The notes: generated by a model not told the origin, from the sequence alone. A stretch of 16,945 nucleotides of DNA from Thermoplasmata archaeon (GCA_021799755.1 JAJYZU010000011.1:1-16945), one strand, 5' to 3'. Positions 6,987 through 12,718 are shown, numbered from the stretch's first letter. A program made the numbers and translations.

Positions 6987-7257
6987 CCGGGAAAGGAAAA
7001 GGACGGTTGGCGGCAAAACATTGCCTGACATGGAAAAGCGATCCGAAGCAACCAGGAGATACGACACCGGCAAAGAAACGATAGACAACTTCGGAAGAGC
7101 CCAGGTCGGCAAATCGGTTACCGTAACACTCAGATCCGGCAGGATCGAGTCTGGCATAATGAGGGGATTCGGGCAGTATGACATAGCCCTGGAGGTGCAG
7201 AACAAGAGGGTGCTGATTGTCATGAAGCATGCAATTGATACGGTTTCGGTGTTGTGA
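6976..7257 (+). CDS. Hfq/Sm-like RNA-binding protein
   Basis: This 93-residue protein has a GAGGTAAG ribosome site before ATG 6976. After a basic, polar N-terminal 40 residues, about residues 42-93 have the Sm fold pattern: GKSVTVTLRSGRIESGIMRG (Sm1), FGQYDIALEV, then IVMKHAIDTVSV (Sm2). The last block is close to the bacterial Hfq signature (YKHAIST) rather than the archaeal SmAP motif (RG-x-I). Hfq/Sm proteins form hexameric or heptameric rings that bind U- or A-rich RNA. In an archaeal mobile element it could control the element's long polycistronic mRNA or an antisense RNA; that is inference. The fold call is fairly safe, the Hfq rather than SmAP subtype less so. Confidence 0.75.
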   Translation: MYDNRERKRTVGGKTLPDMEKRSEATRRYDTGKETIDNFGRAQVGKSVTVTLRSGRIESGIMRGFGQYDIALEVQNKRVLIVMKHAIDTVSVL

Positions 7258-7258
7258 C

Positions 7259-7618
7259 ATGGAAAGAAGAGAAATGATACAGCCAGAGGACTGCCATAGA
7301 TGGGAAAGCTGCGATGCCCAGCTATGCCCACTCTCAAACGAGTTCGGTGTATGGCAATGGGACGAGGAGATATGCAAGCTCAAGCGTTTCCAGAATGAAG
7401 ATCTTGTAAAAAACCAGAAGAGGATATCCCATAGAAAGGCAGAAGGCTCATTCACGAAACCCATGCTTGACCGGCACATAATTGTAGGAAAACGGATGAA
7501 GGGCTTGAAGGCCGGCGATGGCATGGAAGCAGAACACCATTGGGTGCAGAGACACAGGGAATACCTGAATGTCAAGATGGACGGGAGGTGCAACCATGAA
7601 CAATCAATCGACTCTTGA
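7259..7618 (+). CDS. Four-cysteine protein A, putative zinc- or Fe-S-binding
   Basis: This 119-residue protein begins at ATG 7259, two bases after the previous stop; ATG 7274 is an alternative. Near the N-terminus it has CHRWESCDAQLCPL followed by a fourth cysteine in EICKLKR: C12-x5-C18-x4-C23-x15-C39. The same arrangement recurs in the next gene, so the two are likely paralogues. After the cysteines the protein is strongly basic (RKAEGS, HWVQRHREYLNVK). A metal-binding knuckle with a basic tail suggests nucleic-acid binding, but I know no named family with this spacing. Confidence 0.65.
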   Translation: MERREMIQPEDCHRWESCDAQLCPLSNEFGVWQWDEEICKLKRFQNEDLVKNQKRISHRKAEGSFTKPMLDRHIIVGKRMKGLKAGDGMEAEHHWVQRHREYLNVKMDGRCNHEQSIDS

Positions 7619-8075
7619 CGTTTTGCCTCATAATGAAGGCAGTAATGTAAGGGGTACGGCAAATTCCATCACGCATTACCACTCAAACCTGACAACTACG
7701 ACAAAGGAGAAGAAAATCATCCCTAAAGGGGAAAGGAACAAGGCAATCGGTGAGGATTCAATCCTGACATCCCGATACTGCTCGAGGTTCGAATCATGCC
7801 CTGTTCCAAAATGCCCATTGGACCCCATGATTGAGAAAAGGTCTGAAATTGAGGGAGATCCCAGGTGCACCATGCCAAGGCAGACAAGGCACAGGTACTG
7901 GGAATCCATGCCACGGGACCTGAAAGAGATGCTGCCATTCCAAGGATATTTTGAACAGGAGCTGAACCGCATTAATGCCGCGAGGGCAAGATGGGACGCA
8001 TTGCCGGAAGATGAGAAGGAGAGAATCAGGGCAAGGGGAAAAGAGATCCTTGCAAAGAAGAGGCATATCCAATGA
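7596..8075 (+). CDS. Four-cysteine protein B, paralogue of the preceding gene
   Basis: ATG 7596 has GGGAGGTG at 7583-7590 upstream and overlaps the previous gene by 23 bases. The product is 159 residues. A polar, low-complexity N-terminal 55 residues precedes YCSRFESCPVPKCPL and RCTMPRQ, giving C62-x5-C68-x4-C73-x17-C91; C-x-R-[WF]-E-S-C and C-P-L are shared with protein A. The C-terminal part is helical and highly charged (ARARWDALPEDEKERIRARG), much like the end of phage HNH-adjacent or packaging proteins, but without HNH residues. Function unknown; nucleic-acid or metal binding is inferred. Confidence 0.65.
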   Translation: MNNQSTLDVLPHNEGSNVRGTANSITHYHSNLTTTTKEKKIIPKGERNKAIGEDSILTSRYCSRFESCPVPKCPLDPMIEKRSEIEGDPRCTMPRQTRHRYWESMPRDLKEMLPFQGYFEQELNRINAARARWDALPEDEKERIRARGKEILAKKRHIQ

Positions 8076-8251
8076 CAGACATGCCATTTTTAGAAGAGTT
8101 TGTGTCCGTTTGTCGTAGCTGTCATACTTCGAAGGGTCAGAAGGGTATTACGGGATACCCCTACCCCTTTTCAGGTTCCGGTTATGGGCAATCCTCAGGA
8201 AAATTTCCGCTTGTAACTGACCTGAACGCGGCATTCCAGGGAGGCGCATGA
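8072..8251 (+). CDS. Small 59-aa protein with CxxC motif
   Basis: This ORF of 59 codons exactly fills the apparent gap between two operon genes. Its ATG overlaps the previous stop (ATGA, 8072-8075) and its TGA (8249-8251) overlaps the next ATG at 8248. It begins MTDMPFLEEF, has VCRSCHTSKG (C14-x2-C17), then a Gly/Ser/Tyr/Pro-rich middle (YPYPFSGSGYGQSSG). The double overlap favours a real, translationally coupled gene. Against it, a perfect hairpin GGGTAT-tacggg-ATACCC lies inside (8143-8160) and codon use differs from neighbours, so the stretch could instead be a spacer with a regulatory element. Confidence 0.5.
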   Translation: MTDMPFLEEFVSVCRSCHTSKGQKGITGYPYPFSGSGYGQSSGKFPLVTDLNAAFQGGA

Positions 8252-8514
8252 TGGACCACACTGCCATGGTCACACTGGACAGCTTCATGCCGAAACCCCT
8301 GACCAGGAGGACTGAGAAGTTCATGCAGCTGTGTGATTTCTATGTCAGCATTACGGGAAAGGATCCAGAATCCGGATACCAGGTTTATGACTTCATACAC
8401 GAGCACACGCTCCCTTTCGATCTCAGGCACTTCAAGCTACTTTCACAGGGCCAGATACTTTCAGTATTCTGGAAGTGGCAGAGAATCATGGGCATTGCAC
8501 GGGTGGAGGCATGA
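8248..8514 (+). CDS. Protein of unknown function, 88 aa
   Basis: Two adjacent ATGs (8248 and 8251) follow a GGGAGG site at 8239-8244; the second has better spacing. The product is small, soluble and mixed helical (RRTEKFMQLCDFYVSITGKD, YDFIHEHTLPF, LRHFKLLSQGQILSVFWKWQ). The helix-turn-helix feel of the C-terminal half is only suggestive. The next gene starts in its stop codon. No family is recognised. Confidence 0.65.
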   Translation: MMDHTAMVTLDSFMPKPLTRRTEKFMQLCDFYVSITGKDPESGYQVYDFIHEHTLPFDLRHFKLLSQGQILSVFWKWQRIMGIARVEA

Positions 8515-8741
8515 GCAGGAGGGCCTTTGAACGTGAGAGCGCAATCGAAGGCCTGTCTTACTCCCTTAAGGAGTTAAGGGCAGAATGGGAAAACCTGAAG
8601 CTGAACGTAGACAGGTTCCTCAATGACATTGATTCCGGCAATGATATCGATACCTCCGGAACTGTGGTGAAGATGAGCAGCTACAGGATCTCGATCCTTA
8701 GCGCAGAAATCATGGCATTCACCAAGGCCATGAACAGGTGA
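8511..8741 (+). CDS. Small coiled-coil protein of unknown function, 76 aa
   Basis: It starts by an ATGA overlap at 8511-8514 and is almost entirely helical, with heptad-like hydrophobics (EGLSYSLKELRAEWENLKLN, then ISILSAEIMAFTKAM). It probably forms a coiled coil or dimeric bundle. It is the last gene before a 34-base gap holding an internal promoter-like motif (8742-8751). Confidence 0.65.
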   Translation: MSRRAFERESAIEGLSYSLKELRAEWENLKLNVDRFLNDIDSGNDIDTSGTVVKMSSYRISILSAEIMAFTKAMNR

Positions 8742-8751
8742 TTACCCTTAT
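8742..8751 (+). promoter_or_regulatory. TTACCCTTAT box before the gene at 8776
   Basis: The decamer TTACCCTTAT ends 24 bases before ATG 8776. The identical decamer lies 26 bases before the starts at 11774 and 14393 on the minus strand. Its position is close to where a TATA box would be for a leaderless transcript, so it may be an element-specific promoter box or operator. Confidence 0.55.
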
Positions 8752-8775
8752 TTTCCTCCCTGGTTATCTGCATCC

Positions 8776-9174
8776 ATGAAGAACGTAACGAAGGTACAGT
8801 CCAGGACAGAACCAGGCTTGAACCCCTCCTTACCTGTCAGCTGCCCCTACTGTGGTGCTGTGACCATGATTAACAGGTTGATGACAGAACCTAAATGCAG
8901 GCATTTTGAGGATTTCACACTCTTCAAAAATGAAGGCAATGCATTTTGTGAGGTTGAGGATCCTGGGGATAAAGTGGTGATGAGTGAGGCAACATTCCGC
9001 CTGACTGGAAGCAGGCATCACAGCATAGAGAAGGAACTGTCCGGAGATCTTATTGAGGACGGTGAGGGAATGAAGCTAAGGGTCAAGGGAAAGTTTGACA
9101 GCTTTCTGTCCCAGGACGATTTTGAGGACATGTTTTTTGATGATGAAGATTCCGATACTGTAAGGGGTGAGTGA
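8776..9174 (+). CDS. Zinc-ribbon protein of unknown function, 132 aa
   Basis: The N-terminal part has a zinc-knuckle pattern, SCPYCGAV (C23-x2-C26) with PKCRHF (C41, H43) as likely further ligands. The rest is acidic with probable beta strands (KLRVKGKFDSFL) and a very acidic tail (FEDMFFDDEDSDT). It has no obvious Shine-Dalgarno; the TTACCCTTAT box upstream suggests its own, perhaps leaderless, transcript within the operon. It leads the last three genes, ending with the motor ATPase. Zinc binding is likely, function unknown. Confidence 0.7.
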   Translation: MKNVTKVQSRTEPGLNPSLPVSCPYCGAVTMINRLMTEPKCRHFEDFTLFKNEGNAFCEVEDPGDKVVMSEATFRLTGSRHHSIEKELSGDLIEDGEGMKLRVKGKFDSFLSQDDFEDMFFDDEDSDTVRGE

Positions 9175-9175
9175 A

Positions 9176-9574
9176 ATGGATGATTTCGTAAGGACGGTTG
9201 GAGAGAGATCCCTGGCGAAACTGTACGATGAGGCCACAACCCTCATATCAAAGGGTCCGGGGATGAGAAATGTTGCACAGCTGAAGAGCGTGCTTACCGC
9301 AATGGACCTGGTCCTTGAACCGCTTTCCCGGGCAAACATGGATTACAGGGAGTCCTTCTCGAGGATACTGAAGGAGCTGAAGGATGCGGAGGCCAGGGAA
9401 GGAAAGAAGGCCGTGGTTGATTCGGCACCGGCAATATACACTGTACTTACTGACTGGTTCCGGCATCTCAACTATGTAATAGACGATAACAACCTTCTCT
9501 TTGGGTCCTCAATGGTCTACCAGGAGAAGGACGCTGAGAAATGGGATGGTGACGATGACAAGACTCCCCTTTGA
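9176..9574 (+). CDS. Helical protein of unknown function, 132 aa
   Basis: ATG 9176 with GGGGTGA at 9164-9170 is preferred to the GTG at 9167. The product is all-helical with amphipathic segments (SLAKLYDEATTLI, VAQLKSVLTAMDLVLEPLSR, FSRILKELKDAEAREGKK, YTVLTDWFRHLNYVIDD) and an acidic C-terminus. It overlaps the following ATPase gene by 20 bases, suggesting a partner or adaptor of that ATPase. No family is recognised. Confidence 0.7.
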   Translation: MDDFVRTVGERSLAKLYDEATTLISKGPGMRNVAQLKSVLTAMDLVLEPLSRANMDYRESFSRILKELKDAEAREGKKAVVDSAPAIYTVLTDWFRHLNYVIDDNNLLFGSSMVYQEKDAEKWDGDDDKTPL

Positions 9575-10343
9575 GGATCCTCGGTATTCACGGAGCAAGT
9601 ATGACACCTGGCTCATGCCATGGATCCGCAAAAGAATAGCCAGGAACATGGATGTCCTCGGTCTATTCGTAGGACCAAGGGGAAGCGGCAAATCCTATTC
9701 GGCGCTGGAGCTTGCGTACACATGTGATGCCACCTTCAACCAGGGAAGGGTGATGTTCGATGTTTCGGACTTTGTTGATTACGTTGTCGACGGTGACCTG
9801 AAGAAAGGCAATTCAGTCATTCTTGACGATGCCGGAGTGTTCATGAACGCAAGGGACTGGCAGACCGTCCAGAACAAGGCCATATCCATCGTTGCGCAGT
9901 CTTTCAGGTATCGTAATCTCATAACCTTCATAACGGTGCCAAAATGGAACTACATAGACGCACAGACAAGAGGCCTCATAAACATCTTCTTTGAGGCCAC
10001 GAAGGAGCAGGGAGTCTTCAAGGTTAAACTGCCGGAACCGAATCCGTTCAGGAGGGGTGAGGATTTCCTTGTCTATCCGAGGGTGCAGGTTCCTAACCTC
10101 GGCCTCCGTGCGAAAACCATAACAGTCAAGACGGTGAAATTCAACCTTCCGCCACAGTGGCTAATAGATGCATACGAGCAGAAACGGGATGGAGAAATCA
10201 GGAAGAAGCAGAAGGAGGTCCAGAGGATGCTGCACTCACTTTCAGACTCAGAGAAGGATGAGGCAAAACCCAAGAGAAGAATGAACCCAAACTCACTCAG
10301 GAACCTCAAGCCCTTCAGGGACAGAAAGCACCCAGAAGGATAA
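9555..10343 (+). CDS. Zot/FtsK-HerA-like P-loop ATPase
   Basis: This 262-residue protein has Walker A GPRGSGKS (40-47) and Walker B SVILDDAG (87-94, D91 D92). It then has the run ARDWQTVQNKAISIVAQSFR and VPKWNYIDAQTRGLI, which fits the pattern of Zot-like and related ATPases of archaeal plasmids and viruses (R-x-W, N-K, polar T/Q sensor, YID-x-x-x-R). The last 70 residues are very basic and coiled-coil-like (YEQKRDGEIRKKQKEVQRM), as for DNA binding. Such ATPases move DNA in packaging, transfer or particle export. It closes the operon. ATG 9555 was chosen because the protein then starts cleanly at TRLPFEDPRYS; upstream ATG 9546 is possible. The exact job is inferred. Confidence 0.75.
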   Translation: MTRLPFEDPRYSRSKYDTWLMPWIRKRIARNMDVLGLFVGPRGSGKSYSALELAYTCDATFNQGRVMFDVSDFVDYVVDGDLKKGNSVILDDAGVFMNARDWQTVQNKAISIVAQSFRYRNLITFITVPKWNYIDAQTRGLINIFFEATKEQGVFKVKLPEPNPFRRGEDFLVYPRVQVPNLGLRAKTITVKTVKFNLPPQWLIDAYEQKRDGEIRKKQKEVQRMLHSLSDSEKDEAKPKRRMNPNSLRNLKPFRDRKHPEG

Positions 10344-10429
10344 ACAGAAAGAAAACCAGTATTCTCAAAGACATCCTCTGATTCCTATACCCACTGACAT
10401 ATTACATACATTTAAAACGCCTGGAAGTA

Positions 10430-10474
10430 TTTTTCATGAATTTTTCTTAAACCAGATTTCGAGTTGATTTTTTT
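10430..10474 (+). terminator. T-tract terminator of the main operon
   Basis: Three T-runs (10430-10434, 10441-10445, 10468-10474) follow the operon within 130 bases of the last stop codon. Archaeal RNA polymerase commonly terminates at such runs without a hairpin. Confidence 0.55.
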
Positions 10475-10488
10475 GGGTCTCATTACCC

Positions 10489-10620
10489 TTAATAATCGCT
10501 TTCCCAATGTACAGCAATGAAGTACAATCGGCAGCTACTGCCCTCAATCCTCAGCTCCGGAATCGCCATCTTGATAAAAAGGCTGAACGGGTAGCGTTTA
10601 AAGTAGGGCCTCTTCACCAT
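10489..10620 (-). CDS. Possible 43-aa protein downstream of the zinc ribbon
   Basis: On the minus strand, ATG 10620 lies 5 bases after the stop of the zinc-ribbon gene and opens a 43-residue frame, starting MVKRPYFKRYPFSLF and ending HWESDY. It is basic at the N-terminus and rich in aromatic residues. Ribosome site AATAGGA is weak. Placement directly after a small real gene supports it; the short length does not. Function unknown. Confidence 0.35.
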   Translation of the reverse strand: MVKRPYFKRYPFSLFIKMAIPELRIEGSSCRLYFIAVHWESDY

Positions 10621-10625
10621 TCCTA

Positions 10626-10781
10626 TTATCCTGGCTTGAAACCCAGGAGTGTTTCACAATGCCTGCAGGATACCGGTATTGCCTTGTTCCCCATAGTGAA
10701 ATATGATGGTATCCTGGTATCCTCTTCCAGTACGTAATCTTCTGGGCTAAGATCCTTTCCGCATTTAGGGCATTTTGCCAT
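10626..10781 (-). CDS. Small zinc-ribbon protein, 51 aa
   Basis: ATG 10781 lies 25 bases after the centre of a TATA box (10802-10810), so the transcript is probably leaderless. The product has two CxxC knuckles: AKCPKCGKDL at residues 3-11 and SCRHCETLLG at 38-48, spaced as in a rubredoxin-type zinc ribbon. Such mini ribbons often bind nucleic acid or act as adaptors. It follows the RHH coiled-coil gene on the same strand but has its own promoter. The plus-strand frame over the same bases has no such motifs, so this strand was chosen. Confidence 0.75.
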   Translation of the reverse strand: MAKCPKCGKDLSPEDYVLEEDTRIPSYFTMGNKAIPVSCRHCETLLGFKPG

Positions 10782-10801
10782 GACAACCGAACCTGCTTGA
10801 A

Positions 10802-10810
10802 TTTATAAAT
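10802..10810 (-). promoter_or_regulatory. TATA box of the zinc-ribbon gene
   Basis: TTTATAAAT on the plus strand (ATTTATAAA on minus) is centred 25 bases before ATG 10781, the standard archaeal distance for a leaderless start. Confidence 0.65.
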
Positions 10811-10820
10811 TTCACTCTCA

Positions 10821-11774
10821 TTATCGTTCTGTCTTCGGGATATCCACGATCCATGGGACCTTGATTAGTGTCTCGTTCTCCATTACCTTGCAGCTTGCAT
10901 AAAACATGGTGTGGATGGATTTCATTTTCTTTGTCATTGCCTTGAACAGGTAAGTTACGCTGCTCCGGTCCAGTGATGTGAACCCGGTTGAGAGCTTCCG
11001 GTATGCTTCCCTGGAACTGGCAAGTTCTGCCGTAATGCTGTCTATTTTACCCTGGTATTCACCGGATATCTCTTTTATGCGGTCACCCAGCCCCGATATC
11101 TCGCTTTTCAGCTTGTCGTTCTCCTTTATGAGTTTCTCCATGCTCTTGTATTCACCCATCTTCAGCTCGATCCGGTATTTTTCGCCGTTTATGTTCTCGA
11201 GTTCCTCCTCTGCTTTCCTGACTTCATCCCTGTAATAGGCATCGCCCTTCTTGAGATCGGAGATCTCTCGGTTCAGCTTCTTTATCTGGTCATTGAGGCC
11301 ACTGGTAATGAGCTGCTTCTTTTCCTCCAGTTTCACGATGTCGGATTCTAACTTCACTTTCCGGAACAGGAGGCCCGAGTCTCCAAAGATCCAGTCGCTG
11401 ATTTCGGCGTCATGTTCCAGCGCTTTCCTTACGGTCGTAGAATATTCCGGATGGTTTACGTTTGCAAGGTCCCTTATGAAAGCCGCAAGCGATTGGACCT
11501 TTGGATCCTCCTGGCTAAAGTCTGTGGTGAGGCGATGGTAATAAAACTGCAGTGCCCTGACGTTCTTCTCGTTGTCCTCAAGGATCCTGACGAAACTCAT
11601 TAACTCCTCCTTCCTCGGCAGTTCGTCAGAATAGTACCAGTCCGGGAGGATGTCTCTCTGCATCCTGGCAGTTATGGCATCCTGCAAAAGTTTTGAAACG
11701 TTCACGCCATTCCTTTCAAGGTATTCTTTCAGGTCATTGGGTAATGAAACCGTTGTTCTGCTGAAGTTAGACAT
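10821..11774 (-). CDS. RHH protein with long coiled coil
   Basis: This 317-residue protein begins with an RHH domain (RTTVSLPNDLKEYLERNG strand and helix, then VNVSKLLQDAITARMQ). A helical middle follows (about 45-125). A coiled coil covers about residues 140-255, with charged heptads such as VKLEEKKQLI, LKKGDAYYRDEVRKAEEELE and KLIKENDKLKSEISGLGDRI. A C-terminal part is rich in Lys and Met. RHH plus coiled coil suggests DNA bridging or partition, or a large repressor. ATG 11774 is preferred to 11783: it gives the usual start just before RHH and the TTACCCTTAT box (11801-11810) is then 26 bases upstream. Four TGCATAAC sites surround its promoter, one over the start, suggesting autoregulation. 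Confidence 0.75.
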   Translation of the reverse strand: MSNFSRTTVSLPNDLKEYLERNGVNVSKLLQDAITARMQRDILPDWYYSDELPRKEELMSFVRILEDNEKNVRALQFYYHRLTTDFSQEDPKVQSLAAFIRDLANVNHPEYSTTVRKALEHDAEISDWIFGDSGLLFRKVKLESDIVKLEEKKQLITSGLNDQIKKLNREISDLKKGDAYYRDEVRKAEEELENINGEKYRIELKMGEYKSMEKLIKENDKLKSEISGLGDRIKEISGEYQGKIDSITAELASSREAYRKLSTGFTSLDRSSVTYLFKAMTKKMKSIHTMFYASCKVMENETLIKVPWIVDIPKTER

Positions 11775-11778
11775 ACGA

Positions 11779-11875
11779 TGCATAACTTACGAAGAGGGAA
11801 ATAAGGGTAATGCATAACAAAGAAAGTCTGGAAAAACAAAGGGTCGTTATGCAGCGCATGGCATGGGTGCATAAC
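11779..11875. promoter_or_regulatory. Cluster of four TGCATAAC sites in a divergent promoter region
   Basis: The octamer occurs at 11779-11786, 11811-11818 and 11868-11875, and inverted (GTTATGCA) at 11846-11853. They lie between the RHH coiled-coil gene (minus, from 11774) and the small acidic gene (plus, from 11887). The first site touches the start region of the RHH gene. Repeated short sites of this kind are typical for RHH repressors; the RHH coiled-coil protein is the obvious candidate binder. Confidence 0.6.
11801..11810 (-). promoter_or_regulatory. TTACCCTTAT box before the RHH coiled-coil gene
   Basis: The decamer is read on the minus strand and ends 26 bases before ATG 11774. It is identical to the boxes at 8742-8751 and 14420-14429. 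Confidence 0.55.
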
Positions 11876-11886
11876 TTTTGCAGGTA

Positions 11887-12111
11887 ATGAAAGTGAGGTC
11901 AAAGGGCTCCGATCTCATGAGAGAGGGGTATAGGGGTACAGACCATGAGGGCGAGTCCGGAGAGAAAAACGGAAGTATTACTGCCGATTTAAATACCCTG
12001 AGGGAAGATCTTCCAGGACAAAAACCACAGGAACCCACAGTCCACGAGGATGAAGCCATGGCTGCAGCAGAAGATCTTTCAGTGCAGGATGAGAAAAAGG
12101 GGAAATTATAA
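11887..12111 (+). CDS. Small acidic hydrophilic protein, 74 aa
   Basis: ATG 11887 follows AGGT; a TTG at 11878 would add three residues. The product is highly polar, with many Glu, Asp, Gly and Lys and few hydrophobic residues (GYRGTDHEGESGEKNGS, LREDLPGQKPQEPTVHEDE), probably unstructured. The opposite-strand frame over this region looks like a shadow. It is followed on the same strand by two tiny membrane proteins. Function unknown; whether it is translated is uncertain. Confidence 0.45.
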   Translation: MKVRSKGSDLMREGYRGTDHEGESGEKNGSITADLNTLREDLPGQKPQEPTVHEDEAMAAAEDLSVQDEKKGKL

Positions 12112-12114
12112 ATA
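12106..12114 (+). promoter_or_regulatory. TATA box of the 39-aa membrane protein gene
   Basis: TTATAAATA is centred 26 bases before GTG 12136, supporting a leaderless start at that codon. It overlaps the stop codon of the preceding gene. Confidence 0.6.
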
Positions 12115-12135
12115 ACAAGGATACTTAATAACAAC

Positions 12136-12255
12136 GTGGCCGGTGCAAAGAACAACAGTAGAAACCTGAAATACGACATTCAACAGGGAGTAGCTTTCGC
12201 CATCCTGGCAATTTGTATTACCGGACTGGTGCTCATAGCTTTATTTCATCCATAA
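12136..12255 (+). CDS. Tiny single-span membrane protein, 39 aa (GTG start)
   Basis: The frame starts at GTG 12136, positioned by the TATA box 26 bases upstream; no in-frame ATG exists between the upstream stop and this codon. The product has a polar, basic N-terminus (AGAKNNSRNLKYDIQQ) and one hydrophobic segment (GVAFAILAICITGLVLIALF), ending HP. It is a one-helix membrane protein with the N-terminal side probably inside. A T6 run (12279-12284) follows. Similar tiny proteins in archaeal viruses and plasmids are membrane or envelope components; that role is only a guess here. Confidence 0.6.
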   Translation: MAGAKNNSRNLKYDIQQGVAFAILAICITGLVLIALFHP

Positions 12256-12268
12256 TGCTGTCCAAATA

Positions 12269-12309
12269 AATAGTTGAATTTTTTGTCCTGAGCTCAGCAG
12301 AGACCTCAG
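12269..12309. repeat. Degenerate direct repeat, copy 1 (downstream of 39-aa gene)
   Basis: This ~41-base segment (AATAxxxGAATTT, then CTGAGCTCAG, then GAGAxCTCA) matches 12446-12486 at an offset of exactly 177 bases without gaps, with roughly three quarters of positions alike. It contains a T6 run and the palindrome CTGAGCTCAG (12288-12297). Confidence 0.55.
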
Positions 12310-12346
12310 GTAACATTAATATCGTACGAGTCGTTTGTAATTAACC

Positions 12347-12439
12347 ATGACGAACTTTCAAACCTACACGGTAAAGGTTGTTGGTTCAGCTGCTGCGGCT
12401 TTGGCACTGATAGCGTTCTTTCTCTTCATTGTAATATAA
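12347..12439 (+). CDS. Tiny single-span membrane protein, 30 aa
   Basis: ATG 12347 lies 28 bases after the centre of the AT-rich box ATTAATAT (12315-12322). The product has a short polar N-terminus (MTNFQTYTVK) and then one hydrophobic helix rich in Ala, Leu and Phe (AAAALALIAFFLFIVI) to its end. It may be a diverged tandem copy of the 39-aa gene: similar layout, and both are followed by the same degenerate repeat. Function unknown. Confidence 0.5.
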   Translation: MTNFQTYTVKVVGSAAAALALIAFFLFIVI

Positions 12440-12445
12440 TTCGTC

Positions 12446-12486
12446 AATAACCGAATTTCTTTCCCTGATATCAGCTGAGATCTCAC
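12446..12486. repeat. Degenerate direct repeat, copy 2 (downstream of 30-aa gene)
   Basis: This is the second copy of the element at 12269-12309. It carries the palindrome CTGATATCAG (12465-12474), the same CTGA-NN-TCAG form as in copy 1, followed by GAGATCTCA. The rest of 12487-12680 holds no gene I can support. Confidence 0.55.
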
Positions 12487-12683
12487 ACTCGAGGGCCTGT
12501 GAAATCGGACCAATGTTTTTCATTCCAAACTGAAATAAAGGGTATTTCCTGGCGATTCGGCGGATGCCGTGCCCTAATCTCAGGTCCGGTGCGCATGCAA
12601 GGAAACAATTATGCCCAAAATATATGCACGAGTTATGGCCATAATTTGGATCCATTTCATGGTATAGAAATGCCAAAAAAGCA

Positions 12684-12718
12684 GGTAATATTCTATTACC
12701 GAGCCCTGAAAAAGGGCT
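12684..12718. repeat. Two adjacent perfect hairpins
   Basis: GGTAATA-ttc-TATTACC (12684-12700) is followed one base later by AGCCCT-gaaaa-AGGGCT (12702-12718). They sit in the otherwise gene-free stretch 12440-12806, upstream of the toxin-antitoxin promoter. They could be a terminator-like or recombination structure; no role can be shown. Confidence 0.5.

Noticed and set aside
6973..7662. Minus-strand frame of 229 codons
   Set aside because: It is antisense to the Sm-like gene and the four-cysteine genes, which have ribosome sites and recognisable motifs.
10507..10737. Plus-strand 76-codon frame with a TTACCCTTAA word before it
   Set aside because: The opposite strand encodes a zinc ribbon with two CxxC motifs and a proper TATA box; the plus frame shows no domain and the motif is one base off and only 14 bases from the ATG.
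11847..12179. Minus-strand 110-codon frame with a hydrophobic N-terminus
   Set aside because: The plus strand has a TATA box and start for the tiny membrane gene overlapping it, and the minus frame has no promoter or ribosome site that I can see. The plus-strand acidic protein is itself uncertain.
12386..12676. Minus-strand 96-codon frame and plus-strand 12499-12768 frame
   Set aside because: Neither has a promoter at the right distance, a ribosome site or a recognisable domain, and the minus one overlaps the tiny membrane gene.
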